This document shows positions 1 through 7,915 of a stretch of DNA of 61,628 bases, piece by piece (the stretch's first letter is position 1; each line of letters opens with the position of its first letter). The translations under genes were made by a program, and so were the position numbers. The stretch spans positions 1 through 61,628 of the forward strand of contig MEKT01000194.1 of the NCBI GenBank assembly GCA_001767435.1, written 5' to 3'. A model generated the notes under the pieces. The model ran no database searches. It was not told the origin of the DNA and worked only from the letters and a program-made list of their open reading frames with translations. The stretch is from Acidobacteria bacterium RIFCSPLOWO2_02_FULL_65_29 (lineage in GTDB: Bacteria; Acidobacteriota; Vicinamibacteria; Vicinamibacterales; CAVVIG01).

Positions 1-39
1 TGAGATCTGAAATTCGCCATTCCGCGCTAAGCTTTCACT

Positions 40-1122
40 ATGGCGTTAGACCAGCACTCCGTCCTCGAGGCGCTGAAGGTCGTCACCGATCCCGATCTTC
101 ATCGGGACATCGTCAGCCTCGGGTTCGTGAAGAACGTGAAGATCTCGGGTGGCCAGGTGTCGTTCACCATCGAGCTGACGACGCCCGCCTGTCCCGTGAA
201 GGACCAGTTGCGCGATCAGGCCCGCACGGCGGTGCTGCACGTGCCTGGCGTCTCCGCCGTCGACGTCGAGATGACCGCCAACGTCCGCTCGGCGGTCAAC
301 GCCGACGGTGCACGGCAGAGCGTGCCGGGCGTGAAAAACGTCATCGCGGTCGGCGCCGGCAAGGGCGGCGTCGGCAAGACGACGGTCGCGGTCAACCTCG
401 CGATCGCGCTCTCGAAGGCTGGCGGCAAGGTCGGCATCATCGATGCCGACATCTACGGCCCGAACGTGCCGATCATGCTCGGCCTCAAGACCGAGCTCAC
501 GACCGACGGCAAGAAGATCGTTCCGGCGGAGAAATACGGCCTCCAGGTGATCTCGATGGGCTTCCTCACGAAGGACGATGCGCCGATCATCTGGCGAGGG
601 CCGATGCTCCATGGCGCGCTGCAGCAGTTCTTTCGAGAAGTGGCTTGGACCGATCTCGATTACCTCGTGGTCGATCTGCCGCCCGGCACGGGAGACATCG
701 CGCTCAGCCTGAGTCAGACGGTCCCCGTGGCCGGCGCCATCGTCGTGACGACGCCGCAGCAGGTGTCGCTTGCCGACAGCCGCCGCGCGATTGCGATGTA
801 CAAGAAGCTGAACATCCCGCCGCTCGGCATCATCGAGAACATGAGCCACTTCGAGTGCCCGCACTGCGGCCACGAGGCGGACATCTTCGGCCACGGCGGC
901 GGCGAGCAGATGGCGGCCGAGCTGGGCGTGCCGTTTATCGGCAGGATTCCGATCTACCAGCCGATTCGCGAAGGCAGCGACACCGGCGTGCCCCTGCTCA
1001 TCAGCGAGCCGGGCTCGCCCGCGGCCAAAGCCTTCATCTTCGCCGCGGAGCGGACGGCGGCGCAGGTGTCGATCGCCAGCTACAAGAAGATTCCCACGAT
1101 TCCTCTCACCGTCGTGCGATGA
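40..1122 (+). CDS. mrp: Mrp/ApbC-type P-loop iron-sulfur cluster carrier ATPase
   Basis: A 360-residue cytosolic NTPase of the Mrp/ApbC/NBP35 family, which carries Fe-S clusters to apo-proteins. Residues about 1-85 form a MIP18/DUF59 domain. The deviant Walker A motif GKGGVGKTT sits at residues 107-115, and the CPHC pair (Cys273, Cys276) that bridges a cluster in family dimers is present near the C-terminus. Length and domain order are normal for bacterial Mrp. The stop overlaps the ATG of the M16 peptidase gene (ATGA), so the two are probably co-translated. The start ATG at 40 is the first plausible start; the promoter lies outside the window or in the first 39 bases. Confidence 0.95.
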   Translation: MALDQHSVLEALKVVTDPDLHRDIVSLGFVKNVKISGGQVSFTIELTTPACPVKDQLRDQARTAVLHVPGVSAVDVEMTANVRSAVNADGARQSVPGVKNVIAVGAGKGGVGKTTVAVNLAIALSKAGGKVGIIDADIYGPNVPIMLGLKTELTTDGKKIVPAEKYGLQVISMGFLTKDDAPIIWRGPMLHGALQQFFREVAWTDLDYLVVDLPPGTGDIALSLSQTVPVAGAIVVTTPQQVSLADSRRAIAMYKKLNIPPLGIIENMSHFECPHCGHEADIFGHGGGEQMAAELGVPFIGRIPIYQPIREGSDTGVPLLISEPGSPAAKAFIFAAERTAAQVSIASYKKIPTIPLTVVR

Positions 1123-2426
1123 ACATCCCGTTCACCAAGCACACGCTGGCGAACGGGCTCGATGTGCTGCTGCACGAGGACCGCGACTGTCCGATCGTGG
1201 CGGTGAACGTCTGGTATCACGTCGGATCCAAGAACGAGCAGCCCGGACGCACTGGCTTCGCCCACCTCTTCGAGCACCTGATGTTCGAAGGGTCGGAGCA
1301 TCACGACAAAGGCTACTTTCCGCCGCTCCAGGGCGCGGGCGCGTCGCTCAACGGCTCGACCAACGCGGATCGCACCAACTACTGGGAAGTCGTGCCGTCG
1401 AATGCGCTCGAGCTGGCGCTCTGGATGGAGTCCGATCGCATGGGATTCCTGCTCCCCGCGCTGACCGACGCCAAGTTCACCAACCAGCGCGACGTGGTGC
1501 TCAACGAGCGGCGCCAGAACTACGAGAACCGTCCCTACGGGCTTGCGCCGATGGCGATGGTCGCGGCGCTCTTCCCTCCGGATCACCCGTATCATTGGAC
1601 GACCATCGGCGATGTCGCCGATCTGCGCGCGGCCAAACTGGACGATGTGCGACAGTTCTTCAGCACGTACTATCACCCGGCGAACGCGTCGCTGGCGCTG
1701 GCAGGCGACATCGACTCGGCCGAGGCCCTCGAGCTGGTGCGGGCCTATTTCGACGATCTGCCGCCGGGACCTCGCGTGGGCCCGGTGACACCGGCCAACC
1801 CCACGCTCTCGTCCGAGACGCGGCTGTTGCTCGAGGATCGAGTCGAGCTGCCACGCGTGTACGTGTCGTGGCTGACACCGCCCATGTTCGCCGACGGCGA
1901 CGCCGATCTCGATCTCGCGGCCGACATGCTGGCCAACGGCAAGACGTCGCGTCTGTATCGCCGTCTGGTGTTCGAGCAGCAGATCGCGACCGACGTGTCG
2001 GCGGCCCAGAACTCCCGCGAGATCGCCGGCTTCCTGCAGCTGGCGGCGACGGCGGCGCCGGGCCACGCGCTCTCGGAGCTCGAGCGCGCGATGGTCGAGG
2101 AGGTGGCGCGGCTCGCCGAGGAAGGGCCGACCGACGATGAGCTCGAGCGCGCCCGCGTGCAGGCCGAAACGCAGTTCGCGTTTCGGCTGCAAACCGTCGG
2201 CGGCTTCGGTGGCAAATCCGATCAGCTGAACGCCTACAACACGTTCGTGGGCGATCCGGCGTTCTTCGACCGCGATCTGGCGCGGTACCAGGAGGCGACC
2301 AGAGACTCGCTGATGGATCGGGTGCGGCGGTTCCTGAACCACAACAGACGGGTCGCGCTCTCGGTCGTGCCGCGAGGCCGCGTCGATCTCGCGCTCGCCG
2401 GCTCGGCTGGGGCCGTGGTGTCGTGA
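1119..2426 (+). CDS. M16 family zinc metallopeptidase, catalytic subunit
   Basis: A 435-residue pitrilysin-family (M16B) peptidase. The inverted zinc motif HxxEH is intact (His49, Glu52, His53) with a distal glutamate ligand near Glu130 in a VVLNERR context. Two M16 half domains follow. The ATG at 1119 overlaps the mrp stop; the open frame extends upstream only as a shadow inside mrp. The next gene overlaps it by GTGA and encodes a homologue lacking the zinc motif, the usual arrangement of heterodimeric bacterial M16B proteases. No signal peptide is evident, so it may act in the cytoplasm. Family assignment is firm; the substrate is unknown. Confidence 0.93.
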   Translation: MNIPFTKHTLANGLDVLLHEDRDCPIVAVNVWYHVGSKNEQPGRTGFAHLFEHLMFEGSEHHDKGYFPPLQGAGASLNGSTNADRTNYWEVVPSNALELALWMESDRMGFLLPALTDAKFTNQRDVVLNERRQNYENRPYGLAPMAMVAALFPPDHPYHWTTIGDVADLRAAKLDDVRQFFSTYYHPANASLALAGDIDSAEALELVRAYFDDLPPGPRVGPVTPANPTLSSETRLLLEDRVELPRVYVSWLTPPMFADGDADLDLAADMLANGKTSRLYRRLVFEQQIATDVSAAQNSREIAGFLQLAATAAPGHALSELERAMVEEVARLAEEGPTDDELERARVQAETQFAFRLQTVGGFGGKSDQLNAYNTFVGDPAFFDRDLARYQEATRDSLMDRVRRFLNHNRRVALSVVPRGRVDLALAGSAGAVVS

Positions 2427-3808
2427 CGCCACCGCGCGGCGCGCCGAACGTCAGCCGCTTGCGCCTGCCCGAGGTCGGCGCGGCTCGTCCCTTCCGGTTT
2501 CCCGCCATCGAGAAATCGTCGCTCGATAACGGCCTGCGTGTCTGGACCGTCCGCCACCCGGGGGTGCCCGTGGTGGCGATGATGCTGCTCGTTCGCCGCG
2601 GCTCGGCCGCCGATCCGCCTGGCAAGGAGGGGCTGGCGGCGATCGCCCTCGACATGCTCGACGAGGGCAGCGGCGGCCGGTCGGCCATTGAGATGCACGA
2701 AGCGCTCGCGCGCGTTGGCACGCGGCTCGACTCCGACATCGGTCCCGACGCGACGGTGCTGTCGGTGAGCGCGCTCAGCCGTTTCGTCGAGCCGGCGCTC
2801 GGCATCGTGGCCGACATGGCGGCCCGGCCAGCGCTCCTCGAATCCGACTTCCTCCGCGTGCGCCAGCTGCGGCTCCATCGCTTGAAACAGCTCCGCGACG
2901 TCGCCGGGGCCGTGGCCGATCGCGCGTTCGTCCGGCTCCTCTACGGCAGTCATCCCTACGGGCACACGCCGCTCGGCAATGAGCGGACGCTGTCGGCCCT
3001 GACGGTCGACGACGTGCGGGCCTTTCACGCGGAGACGCTTCGGCCTTCGGACGCGACGCTGGTCGCGGTGGGCGAGTGCGAGCACGACATGATGCGCCGC
3101 GTGGCCGCCGGCGCCTTTTCCGGATGGATCGGCGCGCCCGCCCGCGATGTGGCGCCACCCGCCGACATGCCGGTGCCGGCGCGCGTCAATGTCGTGGCCC
3201 GTGCCGGCGCGCCGCAGTCGGAGCTGCGCATCGGCCATGTCGCCGCGTCCCGACACACACCCGATTACCACGCCCTCCTCGTGGCGAACGCGGTGCTCGG
3301 CGGCCTGTTCGTGAGTCGCGTCAACCTGAATCTGCGCGAGGACAAAGGCTTCACGTACGGCGCATTCACGGGATTCGATTTCCGCCGGTTGCCTGGGCCC
3401 TTCGCGCTGTACGGCAGCGTGGACACGGCCGCGACCGCTCGTGCCGTCGAGGAATCGCTTGCGGAAATTGCCGCGATCCGCGGACCTCGTCCGCCGACGC
3501 CGGCCGAGATGTCGCTGGCCGTCGCAGGATTGACGCGCGGCTACGCGCGCAATTTCGAGACCGCCGAGCAGGTGGCACGGGCGCTGATGCAGCTGGCGCT
3601 CTACGATTTGCCGGACGACTACTTCGCCGAGTTCGTGCCGCGCGTCGAGTGCGTGACCGCCGACGAGGTCACGACGGTGGCCGCGCGGCATCTGGAGCCG
3701 GACCGGCTGACCACGCTCGTCGTCGGCGATTTCGAGCGAATCGGGGGCGACCTCGCACACCTTGGTCTTGGTGAACCGGTGCTCATCCCGCTCGAAGCCT
3801 TCTGTTAG
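2423..3808 (+). CDS. M16 family peptidase, non-catalytic partner subunit
   Basis: A 461-residue M16 homologue that lacks HxxEH: the equivalent N-terminal segment reads GKEGLAAIALDMLDEG, with no metal ligands. It keeps the C-terminal R/Y substrate-binding pair (Arg305 and Tyr312 in LREDKGFTYG), which in heterodimeric M16B enzymes is contributed by the inactive subunit. The GTG start at 2423 overlaps the stop of the catalytic subunit (GTGA), which fits stoichiometric translation of the pair. Known family logic suggests the two form one clamp-like protease; the peptide substrate cannot be read from the sequence. Confidence 0.92.
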   Translation: MTPPRGAPNVSRLRLPEVGAARPFRFPAIEKSSLDNGLRVWTVRHPGVPVVAMMLLVRRGSAADPPGKEGLAAIALDMLDEGSGGRSAIEMHEALARVGTRLDSDIGPDATVLSVSALSRFVEPALGIVADMAARPALLESDFLRVRQLRLHRLKQLRDVAGAVADRAFVRLLYGSHPYGHTPLGNERTLSALTVDDVRAFHAETLRPSDATLVAVGECEHDMMRRVAAGAFSGWIGAPARDVAPPADMPVPARVNVVARAGAPQSELRIGHVAASRHTPDYHALLVANAVLGGLFVSRVNLNLREDKGFTYGAFTGFDFRRLPGPFALYGSVDTAATARAVEESLAEIAAIRGPRPPTPAEMSLAVAGLTRGYARNFETAEQVARALMQLALYDLPDDYFAEFVPRVECVTADEVTTVAARHLEPDRLTTLVVGDFERIGGDLAHLGLGEPVLIPLEAFC

Positions 3809-3828
3809 TCTACGCCTGAAGGTCAGGA

Positions 3829-4854
3829 GTGAAGGCAGTCCGATTTCACCAACACGGCGGGCCGGAGGTGTTGCGCCTCGAGGACGCGCCCGAACCGCAG
3901 CTCGCCGAAGGCGAGGCGGTGGTTCGCGTGCGGGCGTGCGCGCTCAACCATCTCGATCTCTGGGCGCGGCGCGGGCTCGAGCGCGTGACGATTCCGATGC
4001 CGCACATCTCGGGCAGCGACGTCGCCGGTGAAGTGGTGTCGACGACCGCACGCGACATGTCGCCCGGCCGGCGCGTCATGCTGCAGCCCGGCGTGAGCTG
4101 CGGGCGGTGCGCGGCCTGTCTGTCGGCCAAGGACAACGAGTGCCCGCGCTACGAAGTGCTCGGCTACCGCAACCACGCGGGCGGCTACGCCGAGCTCGTC
4201 AAAGTGCCCATCCAGAACCTCGTGTCCATTCCAGACGAGATCGATTTCGTGCACGCGGCCGCTTTCCCTCTGACGTTTCTCACCGCGTGGCACATGCTGA
4301 TGACGCGCGCCGAGCTCGAGGCCGGAGAAGACGTGCTGGTGCTCGCGGCGGGCAGCGGCGTGGGGCAGGCCGCCGTACAGGTCGCGCGTCTGCGCGGCGC
4401 GCGTGTGTTTGCGACGGCCGGATCCGAGGAGAAGCTCGATCGCGCCCGGTCGCTCGGCGCAGTCGACGTGATCCATCATCACAAACAGAACATCTCCGAG
4501 GAGATCAAACGGCTCACGGACGGCCGCGGCGTCGACGTCGTCGTCGAGCACGTGGGCACCGCCACCTGGCCAGGAGCCGTTCGATCGCTGGCACGCGGCG
4601 GACGGCTCGTGACCTGCGGCGCGACAACCGGCTGGGACGCTGCACTGGACCTGCGTGCGGTGTTCGCCAGGCAGCTCACGATTATGGGATCCTATATGGG
4701 CACGAAGGGCGAGCTGTTGCGGGCCGCGAGGTTTTTCTTCACCGGCCAGCTGAAGCCGGTCGTCGACCGGACGTTCCCGCTGGCCGAGGCCGCCGCCGCC
4801 CAGCAGCGGCTCGAAGCCTCCCGTCACTTCGGCAAGATCGTGCTCGAGGTCTGA
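3829..4854 (+). CDS. Zinc-binding alcohol dehydrogenase / quinone oxidoreductase family protein
   Basis: A 341-residue medium-chain dehydrogenase/reductase. An N-terminal GroES-like domain is followed by a Rossmann domain with the AAGSGVGQAAVQVA dinucleotide loop. A structural-zinc lobe is present (Cys91, Cys94, Cys97, Cys105). The GTG start at 3829 follows a GGTCAGGA-like ribosome site and is 20 nt after the M16 pair. It resembles crotonyl-CoA-reductase- and quinone-reductase-like MDRs, but no substrate can be named. Its stop overlaps the next small gene (TGATG). Confidence 0.88.
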   Translation: MKAVRFHQHGGPEVLRLEDAPEPQLAEGEAVVRVRACALNHLDLWARRGLERVTIPMPHISGSDVAGEVVSTTARDMSPGRRVMLQPGVSCGRCAACLSAKDNECPRYEVLGYRNHAGGYAELVKVPIQNLVSIPDEIDFVHAAAFPLTFLTAWHMLMTRAELEAGEDVLVLAAGSGVGQAAVQVARLRGARVFATAGSEEKLDRARSLGAVDVIHHHKQNISEEIKRLTDGRGVDVVVEHVGTATWPGAVRSLARGGRLVTCGATTGWDAALDLRAVFARQLTIMGSYMGTKGELLRAARFFFTGQLKPVVDRTFPLAEAAAAQQRLEASRHFGKIVLEV

Positions 4855-5057
4855 TGCGTCTCCAGCGGGTCGGCTTGAGCGTGTTTGGCGCGGTCGTTGT
4901 CGTCAGCGTCGTGCTGGCGGTGGCGACGATCTGGCTGTTTCTCACCAACCCGGTCACCGTCGCCACGGCCGTGAACGACGGCAACGTGTCGCCATTCATT
5001 CGCAATCTTGCGCAGGTCCTGTTCGAAGCCCTCCAGGGTCTGCTGAAGTATCTGTAA
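4854..5057 (+). CDS. Small single-pass membrane protein (67 aa)
   Basis: Translation from the ATG at 4854, which overlaps the dehydrogenase stop, gives 67 residues: a basic N-terminus, one strongly hydrophobic helix (about residues 10-31) and a short amphipathic C-terminal tail ending in a leucine-rich helix. Its stop overlaps the ATG of the following gene (TAATG). The double overlap and the clean transmembrane segment argue that it is real. No family is recognised; a small membrane partner of the flanking proteins is only a guess. Confidence 0.65.
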   Translation: MRLQRVGLSVFGAVVVVSVVLAVATIWLFLTNPVTVATAVNDGNVSPFIRNLAQVLFEALQGLLKYL

Positions 5058-5575
5058 TGGACGAGACGTCTACCCCCGTGGATCCCGTGCTCGAGGACGT
5101 CCGGCGATCGCGCCGCGACACCCTGGACACGATCGAGCTTCTGCGCGTGTCCAGGCAGCAGGTCGAAGGGCAGTGGGCGCTCCTCGAAAGCCCGAAGGCG
5201 GTGGTCGAGTACATCGATTTCTTCCTCGATCTGTTCGAGCAGGTGGCCGCCAATCTCGAGCGCGTGGCCGACGAGCTCCCAGGGGGCCCTTCACGCGGGC
5301 ATCTGGACACCCTGCGCCAGATCGCCAGCAACGCGTCCGCCGAGCAGCGGCGGTGCCTGATGTTCCGCGACAAGTGGATCAACAAGCCGCTGCCGTACGA
5401 AGAGATGCGCCGTCTGCTGAATCAGATTTCGGTCGATTCACGCGATCAACTCACCGCGTACAGCAGTCTCGGCGTAGCCGCCGACCGGCTCGATCAGATG
5501 GCAGGCCCGGCGCCGAAGCCGCCCGACGGCAAGCTCGATCGGCGCGCGCTGTTCACGCGCTGGTTCGGGAAATAA
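5057..5575 (+). CDS. Hypothetical helical protein (172 aa)
   Basis: A 172-residue, acidic, probably all-helical soluble protein with no signal peptide or membrane segment. Long heptad-like stretches around residues 10-90 could form a coiled coil or helical bundle, and the C-terminus is basic (LDRRALFTRWFGK). I do not recognise a family. It is the last gene of the run starting at mrp and overlaps the small membrane gene upstream. Codon usage matches the neighbours. It ends 15 nt before the stop of the convergent hydrolase gene. Confidence 0.7.
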   Translation: MDETSTPVDPVLEDVRRSRRDTLDTIELLRVSRQQVEGQWALLESPKAVVEYIDFFLDLFEQVAANLERVADELPGGPSRGHLDTLRQIASNASAEQRRCLMFRDKWINKPLPYEEMRRLLNQISVDSRDQLTAYSSLGVAADRLDQMAGPAPKPPDGKLDRRALFTRWFGK

Positions 5576-5589
5576 GGAGCCGATTCGCG

Positions 5590-6639
5590 TCAGCGGGCCA
5601 GAAGCGCCCGCCGCAGAAACCGAGTCAGAATCCAGCCGTCGATGAACTTGAAGGGCGCCTTGCCCGAGCTGTAATGCCCGCAGCCGAGGACCGACACTTC
5701 GTGCGGAATACCGTGCTCGCGGAATTCGCGCACGAGATCCTCCGACAGATCGACCGGGAACGTCAGGTCGTAGCGCGCGTAGACCAGCAACGACTGCCGG
5801 TTGCGCACGCGCTCGAGATACCAGCGCGGGCTGATGGGTTTCCAAAGCGCGCGCAGCAGCTCGAGCTCGATGTGGCCGTCGAGGCCTTCGCGCACGTGGC
5901 GCGTGGACAGGCCGCGCCAGACGACGTCGGCGAAATACGGCGAAATGTGGTTCAGCGCCTGCGCGTTCAAGAGCGGTTCGTGCGCCGTCGTCAGGAGCGC
6001 GAGGCACGATCCCAGGCTCGTGCCGAGGATGCCGATGCGATCGTAGCCTTGGCCAGCCAGCCACGCGATCGCACGGCGTGCGTCGAGCACCGCCTGGCGG
6101 CACACCTGCAGGGTGCGCGCGACGTTTGCGCTCACGATGTAGTCGGCGCGGTGGAGATGGGGCGGCATCCGCCGATCGTGATACGGGAGGCTCATGCGCA
6201 ACGCCGCCATCCCATTCATCGCCAGCAGGCGGCTCAGGCCCACGTGCCCGCCTGGATCGGCGTTCCATTGAGGCAGGACGATGACCGCCGCTCTCGGACG
6301 GCGCCCGTTGGCGGTTCGAGCCGGGAACAGCCGGGCGTAGACGGTGTTGTTCTCGGGGTGCGGCGTGTCGAGCGCCGAGGGAAACGTCAGCAACCGATCG
6401 CGTCCGGCCGACGCGGGACCGAGTGTGTAGTCGGTCGTGGGCGGCGGCGTGAAGAACGCGTCGCTGTCGGCCATGACGCGCGCGACCCAATTGGAGATGA
6501 TGTCCTCGGGCCTTGCCGCTGTGGCGATGTTCGGCGAGTTGTCCAGCCACTCGAGGCCCCATTCAAAAGGGCGCACCACGCGATCGGTGGTGACGGACGC
6601 GAGCCGCCGTTCCCAGGCATGGAAGAAGGCTTGTAGCAT
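5590..6639 (-). CDS. Alpha/beta hydrolase, ABHD18-like
   Basis: A 349-residue alpha/beta hydrolase. The nucleophile elbow is GTSLGS with Ser208; an acid lies in the YARYDLTFPVDLS region, and the catalytic histidine is probably in GCGHYSSG near the C-terminus. The architecture resembles the DUF2048/ABHD18 group rather than classical esterases, which is a tentative impression. No signal peptide is present. The start at 6639 is supported by AGGA four bases upstream on the minus strand. It is transcribed divergently from the asd operon, and its start codon lies between the -35 and -10 of the predicted asd promoter. Confidence 0.85.
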   Translation of the reverse strand: MLQAFFHAWERRLASVTTDRVVRPFEWGLEWLDNSPNIATAARPEDIISNWVARVMADSDAFFTPPPTTDYTLGPASAGRDRLLTFPSALDTPHPENNTVYARLFPARTANGRRPRAAVIVLPQWNADPGGHVGLSRLLAMNGMAALRMSLPYHDRRMPPHLHRADYIVSANVARTLQVCRQAVLDARRAIAWLAGQGYDRIGILGTSLGSCLALLTTAHEPLLNAQALNHISPYFADVVWRGLSTRHVREGLDGHIELELLRALWKPISPRWYLERVRNRQSLLVYARYDLTFPVDLSEDLVREFREHGIPHEVSVLGCGHYSSGKAPFKFIDGWILTRFLRRALLAR

Positions 6640-6658
6640 TCCTGCTTCATGCTATACT
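6631..6658 (+). promoter_or_regulatory. Candidate promoter of the asd-dap operon
   Basis: TTGTAG (6631-6636) is followed after 16 bp by TATACT (6653-6658), preceded by TG to give an extended -10 (TGCTATACT). Transcription would begin near 6665 and leave about 200 nt of leader before asd. The element overlaps the first codons of the divergent hydrolase. The -35 is weak; the extended -10 carries the call. Confidence 0.55.
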
Positions 6659-6664
6659 CGGCGT

Positions 6665-6865
6665 CCGGCTCGTCCAAGTGGAGCGGCATCGAGCCACATG
6701 ATTCACATGACGTCCGACACTCGAAAGTGCACGCGAAAGCGGGTCACCGCTGCAAGAGGTGTCGGAGGAGTTGTGCGCGACCGCTAAGACGTCAAGATAT
6801 TTTTCGAGCGCGCTGACCTTGCCGACACGGTTCCCCCGCGTCGGCATTTTTTTTGGTATCTGTCT
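6665..6865 (+). ncRNA. Structured 5' leader of asd; candidate riboswitch or attenuator of unknown class
   Basis: The leader contains a hairpin (GGCTCG 6667-6672 with CGAGCC 6690-6695), then an 8-bp perfect helix TCCGACAC (6713-6720) with GTGTCGGA (6759-6766). That helix encloses 38 nt with a GCGG/CCGC hairpin and flanking TGCA/TGCA. The 3' strand GTGTCGG can instead pair with CCGACAC (6822-6828), the 5' arm of the intrinsic terminator that closes the leader. The two states are mutually exclusive, as in terminator/antiterminator switches. A short ORF (ATG 6698 to TAA 6787, 29 codons, four Thr, two Lys, two Met) is an alternative reading as a leader peptide. No known riboswitch consensus (lysine, c-di-GMP, SAM, cobalamin) fits convincingly. 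Confidence 0.55.
6820..6854 (+). terminator. Intrinsic terminator inside the asd leader
   Basis: GCCGAC (6821-6826) pairs with GTCGGC (6840-6845). After one A-C mismatch the helix continues as CGG/CCG. Eight consecutive T residues follow at 6847-6854, eleven bases before the asd ATG. The upstream gene is divergent, so this plus-strand terminator can only act on transcripts heading into asd. Confidence 0.85.
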
Positions 6866-7915
6866 ATGTCATCAATTCCCGTCGGCATTCTCGGCGCGAC
6901 CGGTATGGTCGGCCAACAGTTCATCGCCCTTCTCGCGAACCATCCGTGGTTCACGGTCGAATGGCTTGGCGCCAGCCAGCGATCCGAAGGCAAGGCGTTC
7001 AAGGACGCGGCCGCGTGGCGCCTGCCGAGCCACCTGCCGGACGCGGTGGCGACGAAGGTGGTCGAGACGGCGGCACCCGGCCACGCGCCCAAGCTGGTGT
7101 TTTCGGGACTCGACTCGTCGGTCGCCGGCGAGATCGAAGGCGCCTTCGCGCAGGCGGGCCACATCATCGTGAGCAACTCGCGCAATTACCGGATGGAGCC
7201 CGACGTGCCGCTGCTCATCCCCGAGGTGAACGCGGACCATCTGGCGCTCCTCGAGGCGCAGGGCGCCGAGCGCGGATGGAAAGGCCGCATCGTGACGAAC
7301 CCGAATTGCGCCACGGTGGTCATTGCCATGGCGCTGGCGCCGCTCAGGCAGTTTGGACTTCAGACCGCCATGGTGACGACGCTGCAGGCGATTTCGGGCG
7401 CCGGATATCCCGGCGTGCCGTCGTGGGACATTCTCGGCAACATCATTCCGCAGATCGGCGGCGAAGAAGAAAAGGTCGAAAGCGAGTCGAACAAGATTCT
7501 GGGATCGCTGTCGCGATCGAAGGCGCGCGTCGAGCTGCATCCCGTCAAGGTCAGCGCGACCACCACGCGGGTGCCGGTCCAGAACGGCCACACGGCGTCG
7601 ATGTCGGTCGGCCTGCACGAGAAGCCGCCGGCCGAGGCGGTGATCGACGCGTGGAGGTCGTTCACGGGCCGTCCCCAGGATCTGGGCCTGCCGTCCGCGC
7701 CGCCGCGTCCGATCGTGTACCTCACCGACGTGAACCGGCCGCAGCCGCTGCTCGACGCCAATCGCGACGGCGGCATGGTGGTGACCATCGGAAGGCTGCG
7801 GCCTTGTCCACTCTTCGACTACAAGTTCGTGGCGCTCGGGCACAACACGATTCGCGGAGCGGCTGGCGCCGCGATTCTGAACGCCGAGCTGATGCACCGC
7901 GAGGGCCTGCTGTGA
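6866..7915 (+). CDS. asd: Aspartate-semialdehyde dehydrogenase, fungal/archaeal type
   Basis: A 349-residue NADP-dependent enzyme converting aspartyl-phosphate to aspartate semialdehyde, the branch point to lysine/diaminopimelate, threonine and methionine. It has an N-terminal Rossmann loop GILGATGMVGQQF and active-site Cys148 in NPNCATVV. The QAISGAGYPGVPSWDIL and IIPQIGGEEEKV blocks are typical of the yeast Hom2/archaeal subfamily, not of the E. coli or Bacillus types. It starts at ATG 6866 just after the terminator T-tract, with only a weak ribosome site, so translation may also be controlled. The stop overlaps the lysC GTG. Confidence 0.96.
   Translation: MSSIPVGILGATGMVGQQFIALLANHPWFTVEWLGASQRSEGKAFKDAAAWRLPSHLPDAVATKVVETAAPGHAPKLVFSGLDSSVAGEIEGAFAQAGHIIVSNSRNYRMEPDVPLLIPEVNADHLALLEAQGAERGWKGRIVTNPNCATVVIAMALAPLRQFGLQTAMVTTLQAISGAGYPGVPSWDILGNIIPQIGGEEEKVESESNKILGSLSRSKARVELHPVKVSATTTRVPVQNGHTASMSVGLHEKPPAEAVIDAWRSFTGRPQDLGLPSAPPRPIVYLTDVNRPQPLLDANRDGGMVVTIGRLRPCPLFDYKFVALGHNTIRGAAGAAILNAELMHREGLL

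Noticed and set aside
1080-2432. Long antisense ORFs such as 1080-2432, 2234-3760, 7819-9279 and 46495-47814 on the minus strand
   Set aside because: They mirror verified genes in high-GC DNA, have Arg/His-rich compositions without family motifs, and lack ribosome sites.
6713-6766. Known riboswitch (lysine, c-di-GMP-I, SAM, cobalamin) in the asd leader
   Set aside because: Some words resemble c-di-GMP-I (CGAAAG followed by ACGCGAAAGC) or lysine (AGAGGTG) motifs, but the conserved partner strands and overall length do not fit; left as unknown class.
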